From [Empedobacter] haloabium (GTDB lineage Bacteria; Pseudomonadota; Gammaproteobacteria; Burkholderiales; Burkholderiaceae_D): DNA of 64,000 bases. Below the pieces are notes generated by a model. The model was given only the letters and a program-made list of their open reading frames with translations, did not search any database and was not told the origin of the DNA. The stretch lies in contig CP136508.1 in NCBI GenBank assembly GCA_008011715.2, positions 496,001-560,000 on the forward strand, written 5' to 3'. Positions 1-8,568 of the stretch are shown here, piece by piece. A program made the position numbers and the translations under genes. Position 1 is the first letter of the stretch, and each line of letters opens with the position of its first letter.

Positions 1-88
1 GGGCTGGCGTGTGTAAAGCCGCGCTGCGAATTCCACGAACGGGGTTGTCATACCAGACATTGGTCGAATTACACATTGGCCGCACCTT

Positions 89-138
89 GCAGATAGCATG
101 GGCATCCAAGGCATCCGCACCACGCAGATAGCATGGGC
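89..138. repeat. 15-bp direct repeat
   Basis: The word GCAGATAGCATGGGC occurs exactly at 89-103 and again at 124-138, so the copies start 35 bases apart. They lie just before an intrinsic terminator. No function can be assigned. Confidence 0.55.
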
Positions 139-177
139 TGGAGCAGCGATTCAAGCATTGGCATTACATTGAAACGA

Positions 178-203
178 AGCCCGCAGTCAGCGGGCTTTTT
201 TTT
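178..203 (+). terminator. Rho-independent terminator
   Basis: Perfect 7-bp stem AGCCCGC / GCGGGCT with a 5-base loop, followed directly by eight T residues (196-203). It would end a plus-strand transcript coming from the left of the window. infA starts 88 bases further on and therefore probably has its own promoter. Confidence 0.85.
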
Positions 204-290
204 CAGGCTTTCACCCCCATCTCGGTATGACGCAGCACCCGGCACCAGACGGCAGCCGGCAATGGCGCAACGCCACTTACGAAAGGGAAT

Positions 291-551
291 ATGGCTAAAG
301 AAGAACTGATTGAAATGAACGGCCTCGTTACCGAAATCCTGCCCGAGATGCGTTTCCGCGTCGACCTCGATAACGGCCACAAACTGGTTGCATACACATC
401 GGGCAAAATGAAGAAGAATCACATCCGCATCCTGGCGGGTGACCGCGTGACCCTGGAACTGTCGCCCTACGACCTGAACAAGGGCCGCATCGTTTTCCGT
501 CACATCGAGAACCGGGGCTCAGCGCCCAGCCACCAGGCACGCCGCCGCTAA
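291..551 (+). CDS. infA: Translation initiation factor IF-1
   Basis: Single OB-fold protein that binds the ribosomal A site with IF-2 and IF-3 during initiation. The 86-residue product starts [11 protein letters not shown] and carries the family core ([57 protein letters not shown]). Typical IF-1 is about 72 residues; the extra C-terminal tail is basic and ends QARRR. Burkholderiales often carry a longer second infA copy outside the ribosomal protein operon, and the isolated position here fits that. The start follows an AAGGGA ribosome binding site. Confident in the family; whether this is the second copy is inferred from context. Confidence 0.95.
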   Translation: MAKEELIEMNGLVTEILPEMRFRVDLDNGHKLVAYTSGKMKKNHIRILAGDRVTLELSPYDLNKGRIVFRHIENRGSAPSHQARRR

Positions 552-592
552 GCGCGGTCGCAGCCGGCAAACCTTCCCAGTACGGGACCGCG

Positions 593-628
593 AAAAACCG
601 CCACGGCAGATGCCGTGCCGCGGCTTTT
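593..628. terminator. Putative bidirectional terminator between infA and hydrolase
   Basis: A CACGGC / GCCGTG stem (602-607 and 612-617, 4-base loop) is flanked by five A (593-597) on the left and TTTT (625-628) on the right. It can therefore act as a terminator for both convergent genes, and looks stronger for the minus strand, where the stem is closely followed by TTTTT. Confidence 0.55.
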
Positions 629-634
629 CGTCGT

Positions 635-1501
635 TTACGCCGCGTTGACGGCCTGTTCCAGCAATGCCGGCGCGGCGGCAAACTGCGCCGTCAGGAACCG
701 CGCGATTCGTTGCTGCGTATCCGGCAGGTAGGGAATGTTCATATGGTTCGAACCCGGGACGGTCTCGTCCAGGTGCAGCCGCGCCATCTTGGCCACCAGC
801 TGGTCGGTATGGGAGTGCGGCACGATATCGTCGCTGGCGGCGCGCAGCACATAGGTAGGCGCGCGCAGCAGCGCCGCATACTTGACGGACTCGAAGCGGT
901 GCCGCAGCACGAAGCTGACGGGCACGACACGGAACTTGCGCTGCGCCAGCGCGAGGATCGAATCGTAAGGCGTGATCAGGACGACGGATTGGACCGGGCG
1001 CTCCTTGGCCACCTGCACCGCGACGCCTGAGCCCAGGCTGCGGCCGACCACCGCCACGCGCTCGGCATCGATATTGCGCCGGCTGCACAGCCAGTCGAAC
1101 AGCATGCAGCCGTCCTCCACCATATGCTCCTCGCCCGGCACGCCGCGCGAGTCGCCATAGCCACGGTAGTTCATCGCCAGCACCGTCATGCCCGGGAACA
1201 GCGTGCCGGCGTCGCGCACGACCCACGACACCTCTTCGGAGCGGCCGCCGAAGTAGACGACAGCCGGATGCGGGCCAGGGCCGCGCGGCGTCATCAGCCA
1301 GCCCGCGAGCCGGGTGCCGTCGTTCGCCCGCAGCACGATGGCGCGGGTGCGGTGGCCCGTGCTGCGCGGGCTCTGCACCTCGCGCACCAGGGTTGGATTG
1401 AACAGCAGCTTGCGCTGGCTGGCCGCGATCATCGACACCATGCCGGCCCACAGCAGGCCTGCGGCGCCTGCGGCGGCCGCCACTTTTCGGGAAGTATTCA
1501 T
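635..1501 (-). CDS. Membrane-anchored alpha/beta hydrolase
   Basis: 288-residue serine hydrolase of the alpha/beta fold. Residues 5-27 form a hydrophobic signal anchor, so the catalytic domain probably faces the periplasm. The nucleophile elbow is GRSLG (Ser155), the acid is Asp224 or Asp225 in AASDDIVP, and the general base is His253 in GSNHMNIPY. The segment NYRGYGDSRG is typical of the family of lipases, thioesterases and BEM46-like hydrolases. The substrate cannot be read from sequence. It converges with infA across a shared terminator and appears to be a single-gene unit. Confidence 0.8.
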   Translation of the reverse strand: MNTSRKVAAAAGAAGLLWAGMVSMIAASQRKLLFNPTLVREVQSPRSTGHRTRAIVLRANDGTRLAGWLMTPRGPGPHPAVVYFGGRSEEVSWVVRDAGTLFPGMTVLAMNYRGYGDSRGVPGEEHMVEDGCMLFDWLCSRRNIDAERVAVVGRSLGSGVAVQVAKERPVQSVVLITPYDSILALAQRKFRVVPVSFVLRHRFESVKYAALLRAPTYVLRAASDDIVPHSHTDQLVAKMARLHLDETVPGSNHMNIPYLPDTQQRIARFLTAQFAAAPALLEQAVNAA

Positions 1502-1608
1502 GAGTAAAGTCTACTCCCGATCCCGAAAACGCGTGTACGGACTGTTGCGGATTTTTGTAGGATTTTGTCGCTTGGGTTAGGTGGGCCACATACAGAATGC
1601 GAACCCAT

Positions 1609-1661
1609 GGTGTCAGGCACCCATCTGCGGGTCTTCGACCCGCAGATGGGTGCCTGACACC
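1609..1661. repeat. Perfect 25-bp inverted repeat with GGTGTCAGGCACC word
   Basis: Two perfectly complementary 25-base arms (1609-1633 and 1637-1661) separated by TTC. The tip GGGTC-TTC-GACCC would form a tight hairpin. It ends 7 bases before the stop codon of the next minus-strand gene, so it would lie in that gene's 3' untranslated region. The terminal word GGTGTCAGGCACC partly recurs near 22501, which suggests a dispersed element. Confidence 0.9.
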
Positions 1662-1668
1662 TTAGGGT

Positions 1669-2856
1669 CTAGCGCCGGTGGGCCTTCAAGCGATCCAGCT
1701 TGGCCGCATACAGCTCATGGTCCTTGCGCGTCGTGCTGGCGTCCCGCGCCAGGCGCATGTGTTTTTCGGCGGCGTACAGGTCGCCCAGCATGTAGTCCGC
1801 CGCCGCCAGCCAGAAGTGGAACTCGTGGTAGGTGGGATCGCGCCGCAGTTCGCGCTGGAACAGTTCGCGCGCGCGCCGGTAGTCGCCGGCCTGCATGGCT
1901 TCACGGCCCTGGTTGAAGTAACGGAACGGTTGCTCCGGCTGCAGGCGCGCCAGCTGCGCCTTCAGCGCGTTTGCTTCGTCGACGCGGCCGAGGTGCTCGA
2001 CGACCTGCGCCAGGTTCGACAAGGCCATCGCGCTGCGCGGGTCGCGCGCCAGCGCATAGCGCAGCGTCGTCTCGGCCTGCGCCAAGTCGCCATGGCGCCG
2101 GTACACCACTGCCAGTGTGTTGTAGGCGTAGACCAGGTTCGGATCGGCCAGCACGGCGCCGCGCGCCCACCAGTAGGCGTCGCTCACCTGGCCGCGCGCC
2201 AGCGCCTCGGCGGCGCGGTTGTTCATGAACATGGCGACGATCGCCTGGCGGCCGATGGTGATGCCGTCGCGCTGGCGGCCGTCCGGCGGCGGCAGGAAGT
2301 CGATCACCGTGTAGGCGTCGGCATCGTAGCCGCCGGTGGCGTCGCGCTGGATGCGGCCCAGCTTCAGGTTGACGTGGCCGCTGTTGAAATAGATCTCGCC
2401 GCTGCGGCTCCAGCTGTCCTCCGTCGGTATGCTCTGGAACACGACGGGAATGTCCAGCTCCTGCGCCAGCGCGGCCGTCATGATGACGAGCGACAGGCAA
2501 TTGCCCTGGCGCGCCTCGAAGGCCTGGGCGGCGGTGCGCGTCAGCGCCGAGTCGTACTCCAGCTGCAACTGGTCGCGCCGGTACAGCGCATCGAACAGAG
2601 CGCGGCGGATTTCCTTGCCGCGCCGGTCGCGCGACACCGCCTGCGTGTAGGCGCGCATCGCCGGCGTCAGCGCGAAGATCTCGTCTTCCGATGGCAGCGC
2701 GACAGCGGGTTCGAACAGGGCATCGGCGAACAGGGCGGGAGGAGGGGCCTGCACCTGGGAAGGGCCGGCGCAGGCGGACAACAACAACGCGCAGCACACC
2801 ACCAGCAGGCGGCGAAACCGGTGGCAGTACGGCGACGGCAAGGATCGATACTTCAT
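1669..2856 (-). CDS. TPR lipoprotein with transglutaminase-like core
   Basis: 395-residue predicted lipoprotein: signal peptide ending in lipobox LSAC with lipidated Cys29. A transglutaminase-like catalytic arrangement follows: Cys120 in QGNCLSLV, His161 in NSGHVNL and Asp186 in TVIDFLPP. The C-terminal half has several TPR units (around residues 210-390, with AYNTLAVVYRRHGDLAQAE). An upstream in-frame start exists, but ATG at 2856 has an AAGGAG site at correct spacing. The paralogue at 5020-6177 shares the same order of motifs. It may be an envelope peptidase or amidase, or a scaffold; the function is unknown. Confidence 0.75.
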   Translation of the reverse strand: MKYRSLPSPYCHRFRRLLVVCCALLLSACAGPSQVQAPPPALFADALFEPAVALPSEDEIFALTPAMRAYTQAVSRDRRGKEIRRALFDALYRRDQLQLEYDSALTRTAAQAFEARQGNCLSLVIMTAALAQELDIPVVFQSIPTEDSWSRSGEIYFNSGHVNLKLGRIQRDATGGYDADAYTVIDFLPPPDGRQRDGITIGRQAIVAMFMNNRAAEALARGQVSDAYWWARGAVLADPNLVYAYNTLAVVYRRHGDLAQAETTLRYALARDPRSAMALSNLAQVVEHLGRVDEANALKAQLARLQPEQPFRYFNQGREAMQAGDYRRARELFQRELRRDPTYHEFHFWLAAADYMLGDLYAAEKHMRLARDASTTRKDHELYAAKLDRLKAHRR

Positions 2857-2947
2857 GGCGCATCTCCTTCCCGCCAAGTATCCTCCCGCCGCCGCGCGCT
2901 GTCAAAATGCGTTCAGGCGGGCTGGCCCGAACGCAGGGGCGCCGGCA

Positions 2948-4942
2948 TCAGCGCGCCGGCAGCACCAGCACTTCCAGGCCGGACGGGGTGTCCGGCGCGT
3001 GGTAGACCCGCTGCGTGGCCTTGCGGAAGTCTTCCGGCTTGGCCTTGGGGATGTCCGTGAACGTCTGCGGGTTCAGGTCCACCAGCGGGAACCAGGTGCT
3101 CTGCACTTGCACCATGATGCGGTGACCGCGGCGGAACGTATGGTTGACGTCACCCAGGTGGTAGTTGACGGCTTCCACCTTGCCCGGCACGAACGGCTCC
3201 GCCTTCTCGAAGCTGTTGCGGAACTTGCCGCGCAGCGGATTGCCGCGCACCAGCTGCTGGTAGCCGGCCAGCTTCAGCACCGGCGGCGGCACGTCCTTGC
3301 CGCGCGGGCGTTTTTCTCCGGCCGGGTATTCGTTCGGATAGACGTCGATCAGTTTCACCACCCAGTCGGCGTCCGTGCCCGTGGTCGAGACGAACAGCTT
3401 GGGCCGCACCGGTCCGGCGATCGTCACGTCCTCTTCCAGGGGCTCGGTCTGATACACCAGCACGTCCGGCCGGGTCGAGGCGAAGCGCTGGTCGGACACC
3501 ATGAATTCCTTCGGCACGCCGGTGGCCGGGTAGCCGATGTACGGCACCGGCTTTTTCGGATCGCTGACGTATTCGTCGTAGCCCGTGTCCGTGGCCGGCT
3601 GCGTGACCGGCTTCTGCCAGCCCAGGCCACCGTTGGCGCCGAAGTACAGCACGCGCGGCTTGGCCTGCTGCGGCGGCCATGCCGTGTACTGGCGCCAGAC
3701 GTTGCTGCCGGTCTCGAACGCCGTCACCTCGGCGATCGGCCTGGCTGGCTTGACACCCTTCAGGTGCTGTTCGAAGAACGGGAACTGGATCTGCTTGCGG
3801 AAGTATTCGCTGGTCTTGCTGTCGAACTGCACGTGGCCCAGGCTCTTGCCGTCGCCGCGCGCCCAGCCGCCATGCACCCACGGCCCCATCACCAGGCCGC
3901 TGAACGTGCCGGGGTTTTGGCGCTTGACGGCCGCGTAGGTGGTAAACGGGCCCTGCGCGTCTTCCGCGTCGAACCAGCCGCCGACCGTCAGCACGGCCGC
4001 CTTGACGTTCTTCAGGTGCGGCGCGATATTGCGGCTCTTCCAGAACTCGTCGTAGCTGGTGTGCTCGATGGTGGGCTGCAGCAGCACGCGCTGCTTGTCC
4101 GAGAGGCTCGACAGGATGTTCGACAGCGTCAGGCGCTGCAGGAAGTAGTCGTAGCCATCCGCCACGCCGTAGTCGAACGGTGTCCAGGTCTTCGGCAGCG
4201 GCGTCGGGTTCTGCTCTTCCGTGAAGGATGCGTAGAAGCCGAAGTTCCCTGCCAACATGAAGGCGCCGCCGTGGTAGGAGTCGTCGCCCATGTACAGGTC
4301 CGTCACGGGGGCCTGCGGTGACGCGGCCTTGATGGCCGGATGCGAATCGATGATGCTGGCCGACGTGTAGAAGCCGGGGTAGCTGATGCCATGGATGCCG
4401 ACCTTGCCATTATTGTTCGGCACGTTCTTCAGCAGCCACTCGACGGTGTCGTGCATGTCCTGGCTCTCGTTGCCTTCGCCGGCGGCGCGTTGCGCCTTGG
4501 CGTGCGGCGTCATCTCCTGCCATTTGCCCTCGGACATATAGCGTCCGCGCACGTCCTGCTCGACGAAGATGTAGCCGCTGTCCTCGAACTCGCGCGACGG
4601 GCCGATCGTGTCCGGCACGAAATCGACGCCGTAGTGCAGCTGCTCGTCGTCGCCCTCGACCCCGGCGCTGTACGGGGTGCGCTGCATCAGGAACGGATAG
4701 CTCTTGCTGGTGTCCTTGGGCACGTAGACCACGGTGAACAGGCGCGTGCCGTCGCGCATCGGAATGCGGTATTCGTACTTGGTGTAGTGCTCGCGCAGGC
4801 TGCGCTTGGTGTCTTTCGCTTCGTCGGCTTCGGCATCGGCGCCGCGGGCGGCGGCGGCGGCATGCGCGGCGTTGCCGGCGGCATGGGTGGTGCCGAAGGC
4901 CAGGGCCAGCGACAGCGCCAGGAGGGAGAGGTGACGGGGCAT
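2948..4942 (-). CDS. Exported CocE/NonD-family hydrolase
   Basis: 664-residue secreted serine hydrolase of the CocE / X-Pro dipeptidyl-peptidase S15 group. An N-terminal signal peptide (to about AHAAG) is followed by an Ala/Asp/Glu-rich linker. The catalytic serine lies in GISYPG (Ser187); the acid and base are probably in GGWFDAEDAQG and GPWVHGGW. The C-terminal part has the jelly-roll X-Pro dipeptidyl-peptidase domain (YVSDPKKPVPY through WFPLVDLNPQTF). A TTG codon lies 12 bases upstream, but ATG 4942 has GAAGGA five bases before it. The gene sits between two paralogous lipoproteins on the same strand. The substrate could be an acyl amino acid, peptide or ester. Confidence 0.85.
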   Translation of the reverse strand: MPRHLSLLALSLALAFGTTHAAGNAAHAAAAARGADAEADEAKDTKRSLREHYTKYEYRIPMRDGTRLFTVVYVPKDTSKSYPFLMQRTPYSAGVEGDDEQLHYGVDFVPDTIGPSREFEDSGYIFVEQDVRGRYMSEGKWQEMTPHAKAQRAAGEGNESQDMHDTVEWLLKNVPNNNGKVGIHGISYPGFYTSASIIDSHPAIKAASPQAPVTDLYMGDDSYHGGAFMLAGNFGFYASFTEEQNPTPLPKTWTPFDYGVADGYDYFLQRLTLSNILSSLSDKQRVLLQPTIEHTSYDEFWKSRNIAPHLKNVKAAVLTVGGWFDAEDAQGPFTTYAAVKRQNPGTFSGLVMGPWVHGGWARGDGKSLGHVQFDSKTSEYFRKQIQFPFFEQHLKGVKPARPIAEVTAFETGSNVWRQYTAWPPQQAKPRVLYFGANGGLGWQKPVTQPATDTGYDEYVSDPKKPVPYIGYPATGVPKEFMVSDQRFASTRPDVLVYQTEPLEEDVTIAGPVRPKLFVSTTGTDADWVVKLIDVYPNEYPAGEKRPRGKDVPPPVLKLAGYQQLVRGNPLRGKFRNSFEKAEPFVPGKVEAVNYHLGDVNHTFRRGHRIMVQVQSTWFPLVDLNPQTFTDIPKAKPEDFRKATQRVYHAPDTPSGLEVLVLPAR

Positions 4943-5019
4943 GGTTTCCTTCAATCTGAATACATGGGCTAATGCGCCAGTGTAGCCGAGATTGAAAGAT
5001 GTTTTAACAAGCGGCAGGA

Positions 5020-6177
5020 TCAGTGTGGGCGGGTGCGGGCGCGCAGGCGTTCCAGCTTGGCCGCATACAGCGCGCGGTCCGCGCTCGTGGTGCTGCCGGC
5101 CATGGCGCGGGCCAGGTGCTCGTCGGCCGCGCGCAGGTCGCCCAGCTGCGCCGCGGCCTGCGCCAGCCAGAAGTGGAATTCGGCGTGGTAGGGATCGCGT
5201 CGCAGTTCGCGTTCGAACAGCCGCCGTGCGCGCGCGTAGTCGCCCGCCGCCATGGCCTGGCGGCCCAGGTCGAAATCGTGGAATGGCGCTGGCTGTGCCG
5301 CTTGCAGCGCGGCCAGGCGCACCTGCACCGGCGCGGCGTCGCCGGGGCGGCCGGCCGCCTGCAGCAGCTGCACCAGGTTCGACAGCATCATCGTGTTGTC
5401 CGGATCGTGCGCCAGGGCGTGGCGCAGGGCCGTCTCGGCCAGCGCGTGGTCGCCGTGGCGCTGGTAGACGATGGCCAGCGTGTTATAGGCGTGCAGCAGG
5501 CCCGGCGCGGTGGCGATGGCGCGTTTGGTCCACCAGTAGGCGTCGTCGACTTCGCCGCGTGCGAGCGCCTCGGCCGCGCGGTTGTTCATGAACATGGCCG
5601 TGACGGTGGCGCGGTCGATCCGTTCGGCGCGGCGCAGGCTGGCCGCGTCCGGCGGCATGAAGTCGACCAGCTTCCAGACCTCGGGATCGTACAGCGGCAA
5701 GCCGTTGCCGCTCTGGCGCCCGAGCAGCAGGTTGACGTGGCCCACGTTGAAGTACAGGCTGCCGGTGCGGGTCCAGGCGTCCGCCGTGGGCACGCTCTGG
5801 AACACGACCGGAATGCCGGCTGCCTCGGCCAGCGCGGCCGTCATGATGACGAGCGACAGGCAGTTGCCGTGGCGCGCCGCAAAGGCCTCGGCGGCCGTGC
5901 GCGTGATGGCGGCATCGTATTCGAGCTTCAGGTCGTCGCGCCGGTACAGCGCGTCGAGGAGAGCCTGCCGTGCCTCGTTGCCGTGCCGGTTTTGCCGCAC
6001 CGCGGCCGCGTAGGCCTGCATGGCCGGGGAGGGGGCGTGGATGGCGGTGGCGTCCAGCACCTGGCGGGGCGGCTGGAAGCGGCTGTCGTCGAACAGGCGC
6101 GCCGGTGCCTGCGCCAAGGGCTTCTGCGCGCAAGCGCTCAGCAAGAGAGCAAGGAACACCAGCACCAGTCGCCCCAT
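5020..6177 (-). CDS. TPR lipoprotein with transglutaminase-like core, paralogue
   Basis: 385-residue paralogue of the lipoprotein at 1669-2856. The lipobox LSAC places the lipidated cysteine at residue 16. The putative triad is Cys106 (HGNCLSLVIM), His147 (NVGHVNL) and Asp172 (LVDFMPP), followed by TPR motifs (LHAYNTLAIVYQRHGDHALAE, FHDFDLGRQAMAAGDYARA). The start at 6177 has a GGAGG site; longer in-frame readings lack signal-peptide character. It shares long conserved blocks with its paralogue, for example MFMNNRAAEALARG, and probably arose by local duplication around the CocE-type gene. Cellular role unknown. Confidence 0.75.
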   Translation of the reverse strand: MGRLVLVFLALLLSACAQKPLAQAPARLFDDSRFQPPRQVLDATAIHAPSPAMQAYAAAVRQNRHGNEARQALLDALYRRDDLKLEYDAAITRTAAEAFAARHGNCLSLVIMTAALAEAAGIPVVFQSVPTADAWTRTGSLYFNVGHVNLLLGRQSGNGLPLYDPEVWKLVDFMPPDAASLRRAERIDRATVTAMFMNNRAAEALARGEVDDAYWWTKRAIATAPGLLHAYNTLAIVYQRHGDHALAETALRHALAHDPDNTMMLSNLVQLLQAAGRPGDAAPVQVRLAALQAAQPAPFHDFDLGRQAMAAGDYARARRLFERELRRDPYHAEFHFWLAQAAAQLGDLRAADEHLARAMAGSTTSADRALYAAKLERLRARTRPH

Positions 6178-6257
6178 CGTCGCCTCCAGATCGATGCGGC
6201 CAGTATCGCCCCGCGCTGTGGACGTGTCAAAGACCGGGCATGTGCTGGCGCAGCAAA

Positions 6258-7415
6258 TCAGCCGACGTGGCGTTCGAGTACCGTGACGTCGGTTATGCCC
6301 AGCGTGGCCAATGCGTCGCGCACGTCGTCCACCTCGACCTGCAGGTCGCTGCCCAGGTCGAACGGACGGTCGCCGCTGGCCAGCACGCGTTCGCCCACCT
6401 TCAGCTGCACGCGCAGCATCATTTCGCCATCGACGTCGGCCGGGGCGATGGCGGCAGTGGCCGGCCCGCCGTGCGCGGCCAGGGCCTGGCCCAGTGTGGC
6501 CATCAGCGCCAGCATCGCCTGTTCGGCCATGCCCTGCTGGCGCGCGCCGAAGAACAGGTCCTGGTAGAGGAAGTTCAGGCGCAGTTCGCGCTCGCGCGGC
6601 GCCAGGCAGCGCGCCACCAGCGGTGCCGCCTCCTGCGTCCACTGGCGGTAGCGCGCCATGCGCGCGTCGAACCAGGCTTCGGCGCCGGCTTCGTCGTCCG
6701 GCACGGCATAGAACGGGTCGTCGGCGCGCTTGAGCGAGAAGCCGACCAGGAAGCGCAGCTCGACGGCTTCGTCGTCCGGCCCGAAGGTGGCGGCGGACCA
6801 GCCGCTGATACTGCGCTGCAGGGCGGGCGCTTCCGCGACTTTTTTCTCGGTCAGGGCACTGGCGGCCTCGCGCGCCATCGCGTGCAGCTGGCTGTAGGTG
6901 ATGCGGCTGGCCTCGACGGCGTCGTAGGCATGCCGCACGATGACGAGTTTCGCGCGTTCGCTTTCCAGGCCGCCAGTGCGCAGGCTGGCCAGCAGCGCGT
7001 CGTAGGCCGCCTCGTCCTGGAAGCCCTCGGCTTCGACCAGGCCGCCCTGGCTGTGCACGAACACGGGGATGGCAAAGGCGTCGATTTCATGGTCCGGGGC
7101 ACCCGCGCGGCGCAGCGCGACGCTGGCGGCGGCTTCCTCGACGGTGGCGCGCAGCAGCTGGTAGGCACCCACGTCCTCGTGGCTGGCCTGGTCGATGGCG
7201 CCGTACAGGATGTCGTCCTTCTGTTGCGCCAGGTAGCGCCGCACCAGGCGCTGCAGTTCGGCCTCTTTTTGTGCCAGCTCGGCGCCTTGCGTGTCCGCTT
7301 CCTCCTGCTCGGCCAGATCGAGAGCCAGGCCGCACACGGCGGCCATCAGCACTTCTTCCTTTTCCTCGGGCGGCGTGGCGGACTTGCGGGGGACGGGGCG
7401 TTTATTCTTGGGCAT
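6258..7415 (-). CDS. DUF2863-like conserved protein
   Basis: 385-residue acidic cytoplasmic protein with no signal peptide or membrane segment. It begins with a basic N-terminus (MPKNKRPVPRK) and a Glu/Gln-rich helix, then shows blocks such as AIPVFVHSQGGL, RFLVGFSLKRADDPFY and LNFLYQDLFFGARQQGMAE. I associate this pattern with DUF2863, a family largely confined to Burkholderiales, but that assignment is from memory of the family and is not proven. No catalytic motif is evident. It is followed in the same direction by the transglutaminase-like lipoprotein, 80 bases away. Confidence 0.6.
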   Translation of the reverse strand: MPKNKRPVPRKSATPPEEKEEVLMAAVCGLALDLAEQEEADTQGAELAQKEAELQRLVRRYLAQQKDDILYGAIDQASHEDVGAYQLLRATVEEAAASVALRRAGAPDHEIDAFAIPVFVHSQGGLVEAEGFQDEAAYDALLASLRTGGLESERAKLVIVRHAYDAVEASRITYSQLHAMAREAASALTEKKVAEAPALQRSISGWSAATFGPDDEAVELRFLVGFSLKRADDPFYAVPDDEAGAEAWFDARMARYRQWTQEAAPLVARCLAPRERELRLNFLYQDLFFGARQQGMAEQAMLALMATLGQALAAHGGPATAAIAPADVDGEMMLRVQLKVGERVLASGDRPFDLGSDLQVEVDDVRDALATLGITDVTVLERHVG

Positions 7416-7484
7416 GGGAGGTTGCGGCAGTGCGCGGCGCTGGTGGATCGTGGCGCCGATTCTACCCGATGAGACCAGGCCCGT

Positions 7485-8351
7485 TCAGTGCTCGATGTGG
7501 AAGGTCTCGTGCAATTCGTCGAGCAGGTCTTCGGCTTCGTCCACTTCCAGGCCCAGGTGGCGGCAGGCGGGCTCGCCGCCCTTGTCCCATTCCAGGGAGG
7601 CGCCATTGCCGTGGTAGCGGGCGATGCCGCGTTCGGCCAGCACCGAGGCGGCGACGAGCGAGCGGATCGCGTCGTCGGTCGATTCGTCGGCCAGCACCGC
7701 GTAGTCGTGGTGGTGCAGGATCGCCCACGAGACGTCCGGCGACAGGCCCCAGTTGCGCGCCAGCAGGCAGCCGATCGCGGCGTGGTTGGTGGCGTGGCGG
7801 TCGTCCTCGACGGCGGTGAACGCGCGCTCACCCTCGCTCGAGGCCATCGCCAGCGTATCGGCGTAGTCGGCGAAGCGCTCCAGCAGCAGCGGCACGCCGA
7901 TGTCGCAGAACAGGCCGAAGGTGTGCGAGATGTCGGGCGGCGCGATGCGCAGCCGGCGCGAGATGAAGACGAGCGCCTGGGCGCGCCGCGCCGAGGTGTC
8001 CCAGAACTGGTTCAGGGCGCCGCCGTTGCCGTCGATGGCCTGGCGCGCCAGCAGCCCGGTGAGCAGGGCCGCACACTGGTTGATGCCGAGGAAGTTGATG
8101 GCCTGTTCGACCGACTTGGCCTTGCGCGCGGCGCCGAAGAACGGCGAGTTGGCCAGTTTCAGCAGCGCACCGGACATGCCGACGTCGTTGCCGATGATGC
8201 GGGCGATGCGGCGCGGCGACGGGTCTTCCTCCGCCAGTTCGCGCTGCAGGTCGACCAGCAGGCTGGGACGGGGCGGGATGCGGATGGAGCGCAGCAGGGC
8301 ATCCTCGACGGAGGATTCCTGGGCTGGGGCGTGGGCGGCGGCTGTTGTCAT
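7485..8351 (-). CDS. HDOD-domain protein
   Basis: 288 residues dominated by an HDOD domain (about residues 20-225), an HD-superfamily fold that has lost the metal-dependent phosphodiesterase residues and is used in signalling. Recognisable pieces are IPPRPSLLVDLQRELAEEDPSPRRIARII, SGALLKLANSPFFG, VEQAINFLG, FGLFCDIGVPLLL and WAILHHHDY. No attached GGDEF, EAL or receiver domain is present, so it would act as a stand-alone regulator. It is divergent from the DNA glycosylase gene, with 217 bases between the starts. Confidence 0.85.
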   Translation of the reverse strand: MTTAAAHAPAQESSVEDALLRSIRIPPRPSLLVDLQRELAEEDPSPRRIARIIGNDVGMSGALLKLANSPFFGAARKAKSVEQAINFLGINQCAALLTGLLARQAIDGNGGALNQFWDTSARRAQALVFISRRLRIAPPDISHTFGLFCDIGVPLLLERFADYADTLAMASSEGERAFTAVEDDRHATNHAAIGCLLARNWGLSPDVSWAILHHHDYAVLADESTDDAIRSLVAASVLAERGIARYHGNGASLEWDKGGEPACRHLGLEVDEAEDLLDELHETFHIEH

Positions 8352-8556
8352 GATGGTTTGTCAGGAACTGCGTAGCCGACATTATCGCCTGTTTCGCTAC
8401 GGCAAGAGCAGTCCGGCACGCAAAATTCTTCGAATTCTGTGTCTATTTTTGCCCATCTGCGCGCTTTTGATGGCGAAATGACAGCCATGCTTGGCAAGGT
8501 GGCAAAGAAAACAGGCCCTCCGGGCCATCCGGGCGTGCCGTCCTGCCGGGCCACGC

Positions 8557-8562
8557 TACAAT
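8557..8562 (+). promoter_or_regulatory. Candidate -10 box of the glycosylase gene
   Basis: TACAAT ends six bases before the ATG at 8569. If used, transcription would begin at or next to the start codon and give a leaderless or nearly leaderless mRNA. No good -35 hexamer is visible at 16-18 bases, and no Shine-Dalgarno precedes the ATG, so this is suggestive only. Confidence 0.35.
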
Positions 8563-8568
8563 CCGGCC

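Larger units (their letters stand above)
1..290. other. Intergenic region before infA, no gene recognised
   Basis: I see no convincing coding frame on either strand; the short frames lack a ribosome binding site and known motifs. The stretch holds a 15-bp direct repeat (89-103 and 124-138) and a clear intrinsic terminator (178-203). The terminator may end a transcript that begins before the window, or a small RNA. The last 90 bases are the leader of infA. Confidence 0.4.

Noticed and set aside
1..177. tRNA or partial upstream protein gene
   Set aside because: No cloverleaf could be drawn, and the short frames that reach the left edge show no recognisable domain.
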